This document shows positions 36,038 to 46,830 of a stretch of 64,000 nt of DNA, one piece after another. Location of the stretch: contig NC_079884.1 in NCBI RefSeq assembly GCF_029227915.1, forward strand, positions 13,764,001 to 13,828,000, read 5' to 3'. Within the stretch, counting starts at the first letter, position 1. Each line of letters starts with the position of its first letter. Both the position numbers and the translations under genes were made by a program. This DNA comes from Hydractinia symbiolongicarpus (lineage: Eukaryota > Cnidaria > Hydrozoa > Anthoathecata > Hydractiniidae). Below the pieces are notes generated by a model. That model had not been told where the DNA came from. It made no database searches and was given only the letters and a program-made list of their open reading frames with translations.

Positions 36038-38966
36038 ATGTCAACGAAGCCTCGATTTGGTGGTGCACCTAAATGTGGTCGTTGTGGCAAGTCTGTGTAC
36101 ACTGCGGAGGAAAGGCTTGCAGCTGGTAAATCGTGGCACTACATACCCTGTTTCACCTGCAAACTTTGCAATAAAACCCTCCAGTCCACAACGGTTGCTG
36201 AAAACATGAAAAGTAAGTCCAAGTTCTGTTCTTAAGGAATAGGGTCGAAGTTGTTTATTCCGTGGCATTCACTGCAAGGAAAATTTATTTTTGAATCAGG
36301 AAAACAGAATCAATTTTCAACATTTAAACCAGGCTGGTTATTAATCTTGTTTTTCTTTTGTTCTAAACAATTATTCTTATAAAATATTATAAAGCTTATT
36401 CTTATGAACAAAAACGTGTACTAAGTTTGGACGCCCTGTTTTTATTCTTTCCATACACAACAAACGTCATTGTATGTGGTACATTTTATCGGCAATCCTC
36501 TGATTTAGATGGTTTTAATGATAGAAGCTTTTAGTATGCTTTTAAAACAACTGTCATTCTCTTTAATAGGCTTGGATTAACTAAAGTGTCGGTAATAACG
36601 TCATCACGACTTGTTAATAGACGCCTAGCCACAATCCTCACATAATAACTCGCGCTATCATCTCATCTTCTTAAATGTACACTTCTCACCAATAAGAAAA
36701 GATAACGACAAATATAAAATTTTAAATTTTATTAAATACTTTTATTTTCTACACTCAAATTATTATTTCAAAAACAATTAACGGTGATTTTTTTGTTAAA
36801 TCTCTCATTTCTTCAACAGCATTCATATCCGCGTCTAAGCTCCGTCTTTCGCTACTAGAAAATGTTATTTACAGTGACTCATTATCTAAATATGAAACCA
36901 ACATGAACTGAAATAAGCACTACTTTTAGGCTCTTTGGGGCTATGCTAAAATATGCGTTGCTCATTGCGAAAGTGCTGTGCCTTGATTACCCAGATGCAC
37001 CTCGATGTCAAATTTCAGCTCTGTTTTATGATAAAATGAACTTTAAGGTTGGCAGCTGTGACTTTTTTACACTGTACACCTCCTTATAGTTTTCAACAGG
37101 TAGAATGAATTAGAAGTGACTATTCAAAAACGTTGAAAATCTCGAATGCACAAATAATAATAGTTTTATTATTAATTATTTATGTATATTTCTTTTCCGC
37201 GAGTTGTATTTTAAAGAAGTTACGCAGGTATCCTCTTTAGCAAGTAGTTGTGAGTTTGTGCTTTCCTGAAATGCGCTTTTCTAATCACGCCCTCCTGTCT
37301 TCTAATTTCAACATCATTATATCGTTAAACCATTGTCGCAGTGTAACTCGTGTTTTGTTTTTAGGTCACGAAATTTATTGCAAATCATGCTATGGAAAAA
37401 ACTTTGGTCCAAAAGGGTACGGTTATGGCGCGGGCGCGGGTACACTTAGCATGGATGGCGGTGACAAAGGCTGGGCAACCGATAACGCTCCTTTGAGTGA
37501 AGCTCTTTATAACAACAAATATTTAGGTGGGAATGAGTGTGGCCGGTGTGGAGGCTCGGTTTACACTGCAGAAGAACAAATAGCAGCTGGCTTGGTGCGT
37601 TTCTTGGAGTACTATTTTATATTTTTAATTAAATTTTGATTTCTTAAGCGTCTGTTGTGTAGGTGGAGAATAAAAGCATTTATATGATAAACACATTAAA
37701 TATCTTATTTCACCCACGTGCCATTATATATTTAACCCCTCTTTATCGCTTATTTGAGATAGTCAGTGTAACAAGCATACTTATTGTGAAACATTTTTTT
37801 TTTCTTTGTAAGAGTAGTTTGGTAAGTAGGTTGTGTTTTTGTAAACATCAGGTTGCCATAGCAACATCAAGGTGTGGAAGCCATTATCGCATCCCACGTG
37901 AATGACGATAATTTTTATTTTTGTTTAGTCTTGGCACAAATCCTGTTTTTTATGTAAATCTTGCAACAAAAGACTGGACTCCACAACTGTCCAGGAAAGC
38001 ATTGAAGAGCAAGATATATATTGCCAAGGTATGTCGAAACATTGCGAAACAATAACATGAAACACGTGAATATTTTAAATTTCATGTGTAACTTGCAGTG
38101 CCATCTGATAAACTACATGAAATTTTTTGCAAGACGAAGCTAAGATATTTAAGCAGAGCATAAACAGTGAGCATGTCGTAAACGTAAATAAAGTCTCAGT
38201 TCTAGCTTAATTTAAGCACATTGGAGGTTAAATGCTCTGAAGAAGGTTAGCCTATCAGAGTTAAAGCCAATGTATTTGAGACTGCGTCTAGCGAACAAAG
38301 CGTAAAAAAGAATGCAGAAATCTGTTGTTTTTTTTGGAGTACAATTTGCAGCATATTTCTACATGTAGAAATCGCGTGCGTTTTTTTCTCGCGAAAAGAT
38401 AAAATCTGGCCTTTTGGCGTTAAATTATTTTGGTGGATTATCTTTCTGTATCTAAAAGACAATGTTGAAAATTACTGTAGTAATAATGCTATACACTGGA
38501 TGTCTGCAAAAAAATAAGATTTCGGTAGGATTTGTGCGACTTTTTAATTTTGCGGACTTGACCATAATTGTGAAATCGGAGAATTAGCAACCAAAATACT
38601 TAAGGGTAGACTAAAAAATGCTTTTAAGGGTAGACTAAAAAATGCTTTTAAGAAAAATTGTCCGGGGTTTAGCCGGCATATGATTCAAACGAGAGCTTTA
38701 TTCTACGATTAAAGATTGCTCTAAAAATACCTTATTTAGCCCGTGGTCCAAAACCTTGGACAGTAGGCTATTCTTGCGTGTTTGTATATATTCTTGTATA
38801 TATCCTTTAACAGCACTCCTTTTACTGCTATTTTTGTTACTTTATACGTTATGACTTAACTTATCTATTTATAGCATGCTACGGCAGACTATTTGGACCA
38901 AAAGGGTATGGGTACGGAGCTGGTGCAGGTGCATTATCCAACACTGGCAAGGTCCAGGGTTACTAA
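36038..38966 (+). CDS. CSRP: Two-LIM CRP/muscle-LIM-type protein
   Basis: Exons 36038-36212, 37365-37594, 37929-38028 and 38875-38966 (TAA) splice in phase to 198 residues, the usual size for cysteine- and glycine-rich proteins. LIM1 begins [13 protein letters not shown] and continues [16 protein letters not shown]. It is followed by the glycine-rich [12 protein letters not shown] linker. LIM2 begins [13 protein letters not shown], continues [11 protein letters not shown] and ends [19 protein letters not shown]. Each LIM domain shows the zinc-ligand Cys/His pattern. Family members act as adaptors at actin filaments (binding alpha-actinin or zyxin) and in the nucleus during muscle differentiation. 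An in-frame TAA directly before ATG 36038 fixes the start. It could be called CSRP or MLP; one-to-one orthology is not established. Confidence 0.93.
38601..38652. repeat. 26-bp tandem duplication
   Basis: Two exact copies of a unit containing GGGTAGACTAAAAAATGC, in intron 3 of the LIM gene. Confidence 0.85.
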
Positions 38967-39477
38967 AAATAGCTATTGTACAATATTTATATATTATATA
39001 TACTTAAAAGTTTTTGTAAAGAGTCTTCTGTTGAAGGTAAATAATTATTTTTTAGACTCACTGACAATGATAAACTTTTTAGGTACAAGAAGCCTTGTTT
39101 TAAATTTTACGCTTTTTCACCATTGTCACCGTAACTGACGCTCACCTCAACTGTTCTAAGTAACCGGTGTACAATTTTTATTGCACTGAGTCACAGCTTG
39201 TATGTTGGACTCGCCTCGTCAACCTGTAGCGCATGCTGAGATTGATAATACGTTTTTTATAGAGCAGTATGTTTCTTATTTAGCCTCGATACTCTTAGTA
39301 TTAACTTTAATTTAGCCTGTATCAAATTCCTTCACTTGTCATATCTCAACGCAAGTGTGGCAGCTAAGCAGGTGTAGTTGACACATCTATTTACTACGTA
39401 ATACTTAGCATTTTAACGTCAGAGGCAGAATTTTGTTGTGAATATTCGATTTTTATTCTTTTGCTAGGGTTGCTTAA

Positions 39478-39592
39478 GGTCGGTTTTCATTAAAGCATTC
39501 AAAACCGAACCTCCCAACTCCCCGTATTTGGGCATGCGCATCCAACAATACTTGAGAGATGCGACAAGAACGCCTTTAGTGAAAGCCGACCC
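39478..39592. mobile_element. 115-bp palindromic MITE
   Basis: GGTCGGTTTTCATTAAAG (39478-39495) is the near-perfect inverse of CTTTAGTGAAAGCCGACC (39574-39592). No coding content. Confidence 0.65.
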
Positions 39593-40128
39593 TTCAAGCA
39601 GAAGGATATTTCAGACTTGTAAAATAAGCAACAAATTACAGCTCCGTGTTCTGATAAAAAACGTGTGGTGAATATTATGCATAATTTTAACGGTGCTCTC
39701 TGGAATAACTTTATGACTGTCGAGTTTAACACTGTTTCAGAGATGATTGTGGTGCTTCTTTGAAATCAGTCAGTGTACGGCAGTCGACACTATATCATAC
39801 GTAATTTATATAGGCACAATAGGAGATAACATGTACGTGTTTGTGCGAGAAAATACTTATTTATTAAACAGTTGTTTTGTCAACGCCCTTGGGATGGATT
39901 AGATTTTACATATTGCCTTTGCAGGTCTTTATATAAGAAACACTATGTTTCTTATAGTTACTTTCACAGCTGCCACTTCGGGAAATATTGAGAAGATTGA
40001 AAGATTCTATTTACCAGTTGACGGCTATCTTGCTGAAAATAATATTTTAAATGTCTAAAACCGGAATCGAATTCTAAATTTTCAGAAAGTCTCTTTAGGC
40101 GTATCTTTAATGATTGAGATGTTGTGCC

Positions 40129-40210
40129 ACCTCGTCCCCATGGTTCTTTTTGGCTGTTGTCAGAGCTTACAATGTCAAAAAAGTAAGAACCCTTGGTAAC
40201 GAGGTTGAGA
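40129..40210. mobile_element. CTCGTCCC-family palindromic MITE, copy 1
   Basis: CTCGTCCCCATGGTTCTTTT at one end and AAGAACCCTTGGTAACGAG at the other, inverted. Intergenic between the LIM and KCTD-like genes; no other feature is seen in 38967-41185 apart from the MITEs listed. Confidence 0.65.
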
Positions 40211-40445
40211 TATTGTGATAAAGCAACACGTTACGTGTATTCACCACATCATTATCAAAAGTTACTTTAAAAATCGCGACAGAAAATTTCTGGTTGACTG
40301 GAAAAGTTCGGGTATAGCGAAATTGGGATAAAAATTGTATTAAATCTTTCAAAAGTTCAGAAAAAAAATCAAAGTTTACTGATCCCCTTTTGAACTAACT
40401 AGTTTTGAACTCCAAAAATAAATGAGGAAACGCGTAAATATTTCG

Positions 40446-40549
40446 TCCTAATTTCAAACCTCGTCACCAGGGTTCTTTCACTTTTTTATATTAGAATCCC
40501 GATATAAAAATGTAAAAAAGAACCCTAGGGATGAGGTTTGGAATTGGGA
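40446..40549. mobile_element. CTCGTCCC-family palindromic MITE, copy 2
   Basis: CAAACCTCGTCACCAGGGTT (around 40456) is inverted as AACCCTAGGGATGAGGTTTG (around 40520), with an AT-rich centre. Confidence 0.7.
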
Positions 40550-41185
40550 TGAAATGATGCGGTCCCTGATTTTTTGGGGAGTCTATCTATATAATAACTG
40601 GGTTCTTTAATTTCTTGCACGATAGAATTCAGTTTTTTTTCTTGGCCTGCATATGAATAGAAAAGTCAAGCACATTTCCTGTTTAAACACGACGTGTAGT
40701 ATTTTATATATAATTCGTTCGGTTTTTGTGAAAATTGTTTCGATGTTCGTGTTGCAGTTTGGCCTCCTAAAAATTTTGCAAGATTTCCTAAATATTCAAA
40801 AAAAGTTTCATGCGAAGAAACCCTGCAACGAGCTCGTGATATATATCTTTGTTCAGCACAAGCCTTCTTTTTTGAGGAAATTCCCAAGCGGCTTTTTACA
40901 AACCTGTGTTAATGACTTTATGCAAGCAATGTTGATTAGCAAATGACACACATACAACGACAATGTTTGAGGGAAACTACTGCACTTTAGTAACTTTCGG
41001 TACACTCTCCCACACAAAATAATTCGAAACACGACATGAAGTCTGAATTTTATGGCAAATAAGCGTGTGCAAAAGAGGTTGCTTAGAAAAGAGCATTGCT
41101 ATGAAGAGCAATGAAAGTTAGAATCTCATTTGTTTAAAATATTATGTGGGAAATATAAAAAGTCATTTATCAAAACACAACAAAA

Positions 41186-44100
41186 ATGGTCGACGAGCAA
41201 GAACTTGATGATGAAAATTTCTTGAGATCTTTGGATTTGGATGAGGTAATTGTGCCAGAATTAAAAGATCCCGTAAACGCTGTAAGTTCGTGGCATAATG
41301 AAGTGAGATACCATTGTGATCAATTGATCACAAAAATTCGCAAAAAGGAGGAAGAAGTAAAACAAATGCTGGCACAAATTGAAGAATCTAAAGCTTCCAT
41401 GATCAAGAAAGTTCAAGAGAGAGAAAAGGTTTTAGAAGACAATTATCAGAAAAGATATGCAGAAGTGGAAGAGAAAAAAGTAGAGTTTAATAAGAGAAAA
41501 GAAGAATTAGAGAAACAATATGCATTAAAAATTCAGGTAAGTAGCTAGCAGCTAGCTACCATTTGTCATTTTTCTTGTCCATCTTTTTTCTATGCACGTT
41601 ATATTTTTATGATGTAATTATGTTTCTTACAATGTCAGTTTTTACAGCTGTAGCAGTTAGCTACCCTCTACTAACCTCATCTTATAAAACAGTCAGGGAT
41701 AACCACAAATTAGGCTATAATAGTCTAATTAGTCTCCTAATTAGGCTATCAACATGGTTTTTGCTTCCTATCGCTGTTCTTTTGCATAATCGCAATGATT
41801 TTATTAGCTAAAAACATTCTATAGACCCCTTTTGATGGTCCAAATATATTTTTCTTTATTATTTGCACTGTCAGAAGATATAGCGTTTAGTTTGTTTTGA
41901 TTAAGAACACATGCGCTGTATTACGGTTTCTTTGTTTTACGGCCACGATTGCTTCTAAAAAACGGCTAAATTTCCTGCGCGCATATTTTCAACCTGGTGG
42001 CACGTAGCCTAAATAGACTATTTCTCGTCTAATTAGCCGATCCAAAGACTTTTGACGTATAATTTTTAGTCCCATGAAGCAAACTATAAAAAATTTTGCT
42101 CAAACGAAGATGATGTAATGAGCAACAAAGCTCTGAAAGAAGATGGCGCGACCAGACATGGTTTTTGAGATAATCATAAAAGAAGAAAACACATCTCCTA
42201 AATAGGAAATGATCTCCTAACTAGTCTATGGAAAATCTCCTAACTAAGCTACTATCCTAATTTGACGTAATAGCCTAATTTGCGGTTATCCCTGACTGTA
42301 AAATATTTAAGGTCAAATGATTGTAAATGTTCTTTTTCTTGACCATCAAAACAATTTAGCTATTTTCTTATTCTATGAGTAACACCTCCCTGGAACAATG
42401 ATTTCATTTTGTCTGGATATTTTACTTTTGACTTAAAATAGAATAAAATTCACTATATCAGATTCAAAGTATTGCGATATCAGCTTAGAACCCTCCAACA
42501 CTAAATTCCTAAAGCCACCATCAGTCAGGGAAATCCTCTTAATTAAGCTGTTAGCTTAATTTGGAGATCTCCTAAATAAGCTGTATCATACACCTTAATT
42601 AGGTGACATACATCTAAATTAGGAGGTAGAAAAAGTTTTTCCCTGATTTCTCAAAAAATGTAAATTTTAGCAGAATCACCGCTGCAGCTCTTTCATCGTC
42701 GGTTTGACCACTTTATTATATATTAAGGAAAACAATTTCTTATCAAAATTAAGAATCGATAAAAATAAACCCTTAGGGTCCGTAATTTCCCCTTTGCTTT
42801 CTCCAACATTATTTCGGATGGAGAATTTAAAGCACTTTAGTATGGGTCTGTATCTTGATGTCTTGAAGTTGAGGTATCAAGAGTTATGGTCAGTTGATGG
42901 CATGTCTGCATTTTGCCCTTGCTGCACAAGGTCACAAAGTTAAAGCATCTTTTGTGCAGCTACATGTTTTTAATAAGCAATTGAAATTCCAAAATAAGGT
43001 TTAAGGATGCTTATGAAAAGTATTTTTAGGCTTAATATATGCTCAGGTTATGCTTAATGGCAAAAAGATTTATTGGAATATGCTTATGAAAAACACATGA
43101 TCAGGCTCAAGCTTATTTGTAAAAAAATATTGCATTTGAATTTTCGGCATTAGTAATTACAACTTAAATCTCACTACATAGTGGTTAATTCAGACATTAA
43201 GAATAAAAAGAAAAACTGCTTATGAAACAAAAAAAATATAAAACCTTCGCAATTTTTTCTTAGGCTTCATATAATGCTTATCATATTTTTATAAATTACC
43301 AAATTTAAGCCTACAGATGCTTATAAATGTCATGTTTATGAAATAAAAACACCATGTAATGGTTTTCTATGAAACAAGATTTTGTTTAGTATTACCTATC
43401 CTGTGTAGCTTTTATAATAATGTTAAAGTGGTAGTCATTAGAGAAAGATATATACTCGGACTAATTCCAAAAAACCCTCACAAATTTGCGAAAATTCCGA
43501 ATTTACGAAAATTTACATCTGTTAGATTTATGTTTTCAGGCCTGCGCCAAATTAAATTTCAGTGAATATTTGAGAAATTGGTATCTCTGTATAGAAGAAA
43601 CTTTTTCCCCTCTCGCAAGAAATACCCTTACATACGTTTCGGTAAAAAGAAAAAAAGTGAACAAACTTTTGTTCACTGACTAACATTTTGCACAGACAAT
43701 GCCGACTTTTTATCGCCGACTAACCATTTTTACCAACTTTAATTTTTGTCGACTCAGTTTTGTCGTTATTTACTTTTACATTTTTAGTGCATTAACAACC
43801 CAAATGCCTGAACGTTGGATCTGCACAGTCGCAATTTTTACCTAAATTGATATTCAAAAAGAGTTTGTTATAAATTTCTGTGCATATAATTTAACTTAAG
43901 AAGTACTTCCAAAAGAATTCAGTAGAAGTGACCATTTTGGTAAAATTAACCAGCAAAAGGTGACCATGCCTGTAAAATTTATTTGGTAAAAACTGACTAA
44001 TTTTTTTAACAACTAAACAATTTTACTTATTTTTTTTATGTCAAATTGTTTTTACCCAATTAGGTAATCGAAAAATTAAATGAAAATGTTTGACCCTCGC

Positions 44101-45249
44101 AACTCGACAACAAATTGGTCGAGCTAACGGATGTTCGAGTTATTCGAGTTTCTAGTTAACTGGACTTTTTTATAGGAAGATATTAACGAAAGTTCGATGG
44201 AGCCAAGGAAATGGTTCGAGATCATGAAAGTTTGGGTTATCCGGTGTTTAAGTTATAGGGAGCTAACTATGGGTGTATTGCGTTATTTAAGTTTGATTGA
44301 CTAATCTTCTATTGCTTTGGTTCAGGAATTTGAATCTGAGAAGGAACAGATGAATAATCTTTATGAAATCCAAGAAGGCAAAGTCAGGCTGGATGTTGGT
44401 GGACATATGTTTACAACGTCGAAGGTGACACTATGTCGAGATCGAGACTCGATGATTGCTGTCATGTTTTCAGGAAGACATAATGTTATAAAGTCCGACG
44501 ATGGTTCGTATTTCATTGACCGAGATGGGACACACTTTCGATACATATTGAATTACTTGCGCGGCGTTATAACCTCCCCTTCGGATCTACCAGAAAATAT
44601 AGCTATATTAAAGGAGCTTCGATGTGAGGCAGATTTTTATCAGCTTGTTGGACTTAAAGAAATGTTGAGCGAAGCTCTTGACATTCCTGTGGACAAAATT
44701 GACTATACCCAAGAAGAAATAACAGAGATGATGTCTACTTTGGTTCGTGGGGATTCTACTGATTCAGTCAATATGAACACTTCGTCTTTACCTTCGAACT
44801 ATTTGCATGACATCCCGACTAGTGGAGAATACGATCCAGTTGGAAGAGCTCACTTCGTTAGTCAGAATATGACCAAATGCAGCTTGAATTTTACTAATAA
44901 AAGATTAAATGGAATATCATTCGCCCATTCGACATTTTTTCATAACGTGTCTTTTCGAAATGCTTGTTTGGTTGGTGCGAGTTTTTATGGGTGTGAGTTT
45001 GGCATCGGTGTTCAAGTGAATTTTAATTATGCTGACTTGACGAATTGTGACTTTCGCCAGTGTAAAGGAAAAGAAGCCGGATCTAATATGAATTTTGGTC
45101 ATGGCGGAGGTCTCGTTAGTGGTTCTAGTTCGGAGACATTTCTTCAAATGGTCAAACAAGCCAAGGTTTCATTTAAGAAAGCTAAAATAGACGGTGCATT
45201 ATTTGATCCAAAACTTTTTGCATATTTGAAGGCAATTATTAAGAAATAG
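41186..45249 (+). CDS. Coiled-coil, KCTD-type BTB and pentapeptide-repeat protein
   Basis: Two exons, 41186-41536 and 44326-45249 (TAG), join in phase to 424 residues. ATG 41186 sits in AAAATGG. Residues ~45-135 are a strongly charged predicted coiled coil (KIRKKEEEVKQMLAQIEE). A T1-type BTB domain follows at ~137-225, opening VRLDVGGHMFTTSKVTL and containing FIDRDGTHFRYILNYLR. After a linker, ~285-370 carries pentapeptide-like A/N-x-L/F strings (LNFTNKRLNGISF, VSFRNACLVGASF, VNFNYADLTNCDF). KCTD proteins often bind cullin-3 or other partners as oligomers; KCTD9 is the human member with pentapeptide repeats but lacks this N-terminal coiled coil. The function here is not known. A possible poly(A) signal AATAAA lies at about 45363. 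Confidence 0.9.
41690..42298. mobile_element. 609-bp MITE with 28-bp TIRs
   Basis: CAGTCAGGGATAACCACAAA at 41690 is mirrored at 42271-42298 with one mismatch over 28 bases. TAAAA flanks both sides, a likely 5-bp target duplication. The interior is full of TAGGAGA/CCTAATTAGG motifs and has no ORF. A smaller relative starts with CAGTCAGGGAAATCC at 42522 and ends TTTCCCTGAT near 42648. Both lie in the intron of the KCTD-like gene. Confidence 0.85.
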
Positions 45250-46830
45250 AGCCACAAAGGAAGTAACAGAGCAGTGGTGTTGCAACTGCGAAAATGTAAA
45301 ATATTGTGTGGCTCAACTAAAGACTTTTTTTTTTCCATTAAAGAATCACTCTTTGAAATTTCAATAAACACGATTAGAACTAGGGGTTTAGTAATTGTTA
45401 AGGAGGGATAATATTTTTGTAAATTTTAGTTTCAAACAAAATGCCCTTTATTATTTTACTACTGTGGAAACTTTGGGTTCTTATTCGAAGACCGTTTTAA
45501 GTTTAAATATATATTAGTTGCTGTTATTTTTTGTATTTTATAACTTTTTTATTTAATTTTTGCCTTTCAAGGTATCTTGAGCGGGAATTTTTGGCGTGAG
45601 GTAAACTTGGCTAGATTGGCGAGTAATTTTGTCACTCGTAATTAGCCTAATCAATTCCACGCATATTAATACATAGTTGATCAATTTGTTCAAAAATGAA
45701 AAACAAATTAGGCACACAACCTTCGACAAAATAAATTATGGTAAATAGACGGGTTTGCGTTCAGGGAAGAAAATTTTCCCGCAAAAGCTTTCTTCCATTT
45801 GAAGTACTTAATATGATTCAATTAAATTATTACAACTTTCTGCAGCGCTAGTCAAATTTAATCTACCCCGAAGTTAACTCGCTAAATTTAACAATTTTTT
45901 TATTTCACGCTAACTTTTCTTCTTTTAAGGGATTTGATATTTAAGAATGTTCGTTAATTTGTTTAATATGCTTGTTTTCACGAGTATTTATTTTTGCAGA
46001 GTAAGAAGAACTAATCGCATGTAGTTTTTTTTTTACGAATGCCATATATATTCAATCTCGTCCCAGGGCTCTTGCATTTGATCTTGTGATAGGATGGCTG
46101 TAGAATACTGATAGTGATGGGGACGAGGTTGAAATATATTTAAAATATAATAGTGAGTATAAATTTTCGAGAATGTATATTTCACGAAAAGAATCTTAAA
46201 AGTGTATATTACACAGAGTATCCATTTTTGCTTGTATACACTTCGTGAATGTCGTTATAAAGTTTTTTTTAAGTAAAACTATTCGCGAATTTGACCGAAA
46301 TGCGCAAAAAATAGTTCACGCGAATGTTGACACGGTTGAGGAAGATAGAGAAAAGTGTAAATCCTTTTATTTGTGTATTCATAAAATGCATAAAAAATAC
46401 AAAAAAAAAGATTGTGATTTTCCTATTGGAGAAAGATTTCTACTCGTGAACAAATAATTTTAAAATGGTTTTGAAACGAGTTATGTGTGCATATTTATCC
46501 AGCGTAATTTTCATAGAGTAGAAGTCTTGTCCTGCTTAAATCTTGGAATAAAAAAAAAAACGTGTATAAATTTTTGCTTTCCAATCATCTCTATTTAATA
46601 TCCGTGAGAAACTTCGCTGTCGTTCTGCTTGTGACGATTTACAGCATCTCTGAGAAGACGGTAAATTCTAAACACAAATTGTATGTGAGAAAGGGAACAG
46701 AAATAACAAGGTGCAGGTTCAAGTCATGAAAATAGTGCAGCAGAAGTTTTAGTTAAGTGAAAGCGCGAAAAGTTAAGAATGTTTCACCCGATTCGCAATT
46801 CCGATTATAATGGGAGAATGTAATCGGTAC
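45250..46830. other. 3' flank between convergent genes
   Basis: Contains the 3' UTR of the KCTD-like gene and a copy of the CTCGTCCC-family MITE; otherwise no supported gene. Small ORFs here look like chance. Confidence 0.5.
46046..46140. mobile_element. CTCGTCCC-family palindromic MITE, copy 3
   Basis: ATATATTCAATCTCGTCCCA at the left is mirrored by GGGGACGAGGTTGAAATATA at the right. Confidence 0.75.

Noticed and set aside
38961-38972. MEF2-like CTAAAAATAG as a muscle enhancer
   Set aside because: It overlaps the stop codon of the LIM gene and a single AT-rich match is expected by chance in this sequence.
40653-40946. 97-codon plus-strand ORF as a gene
   Set aside because: Composition looks random for T-rich DNA, with no domain, splice partner or recognisable motif.
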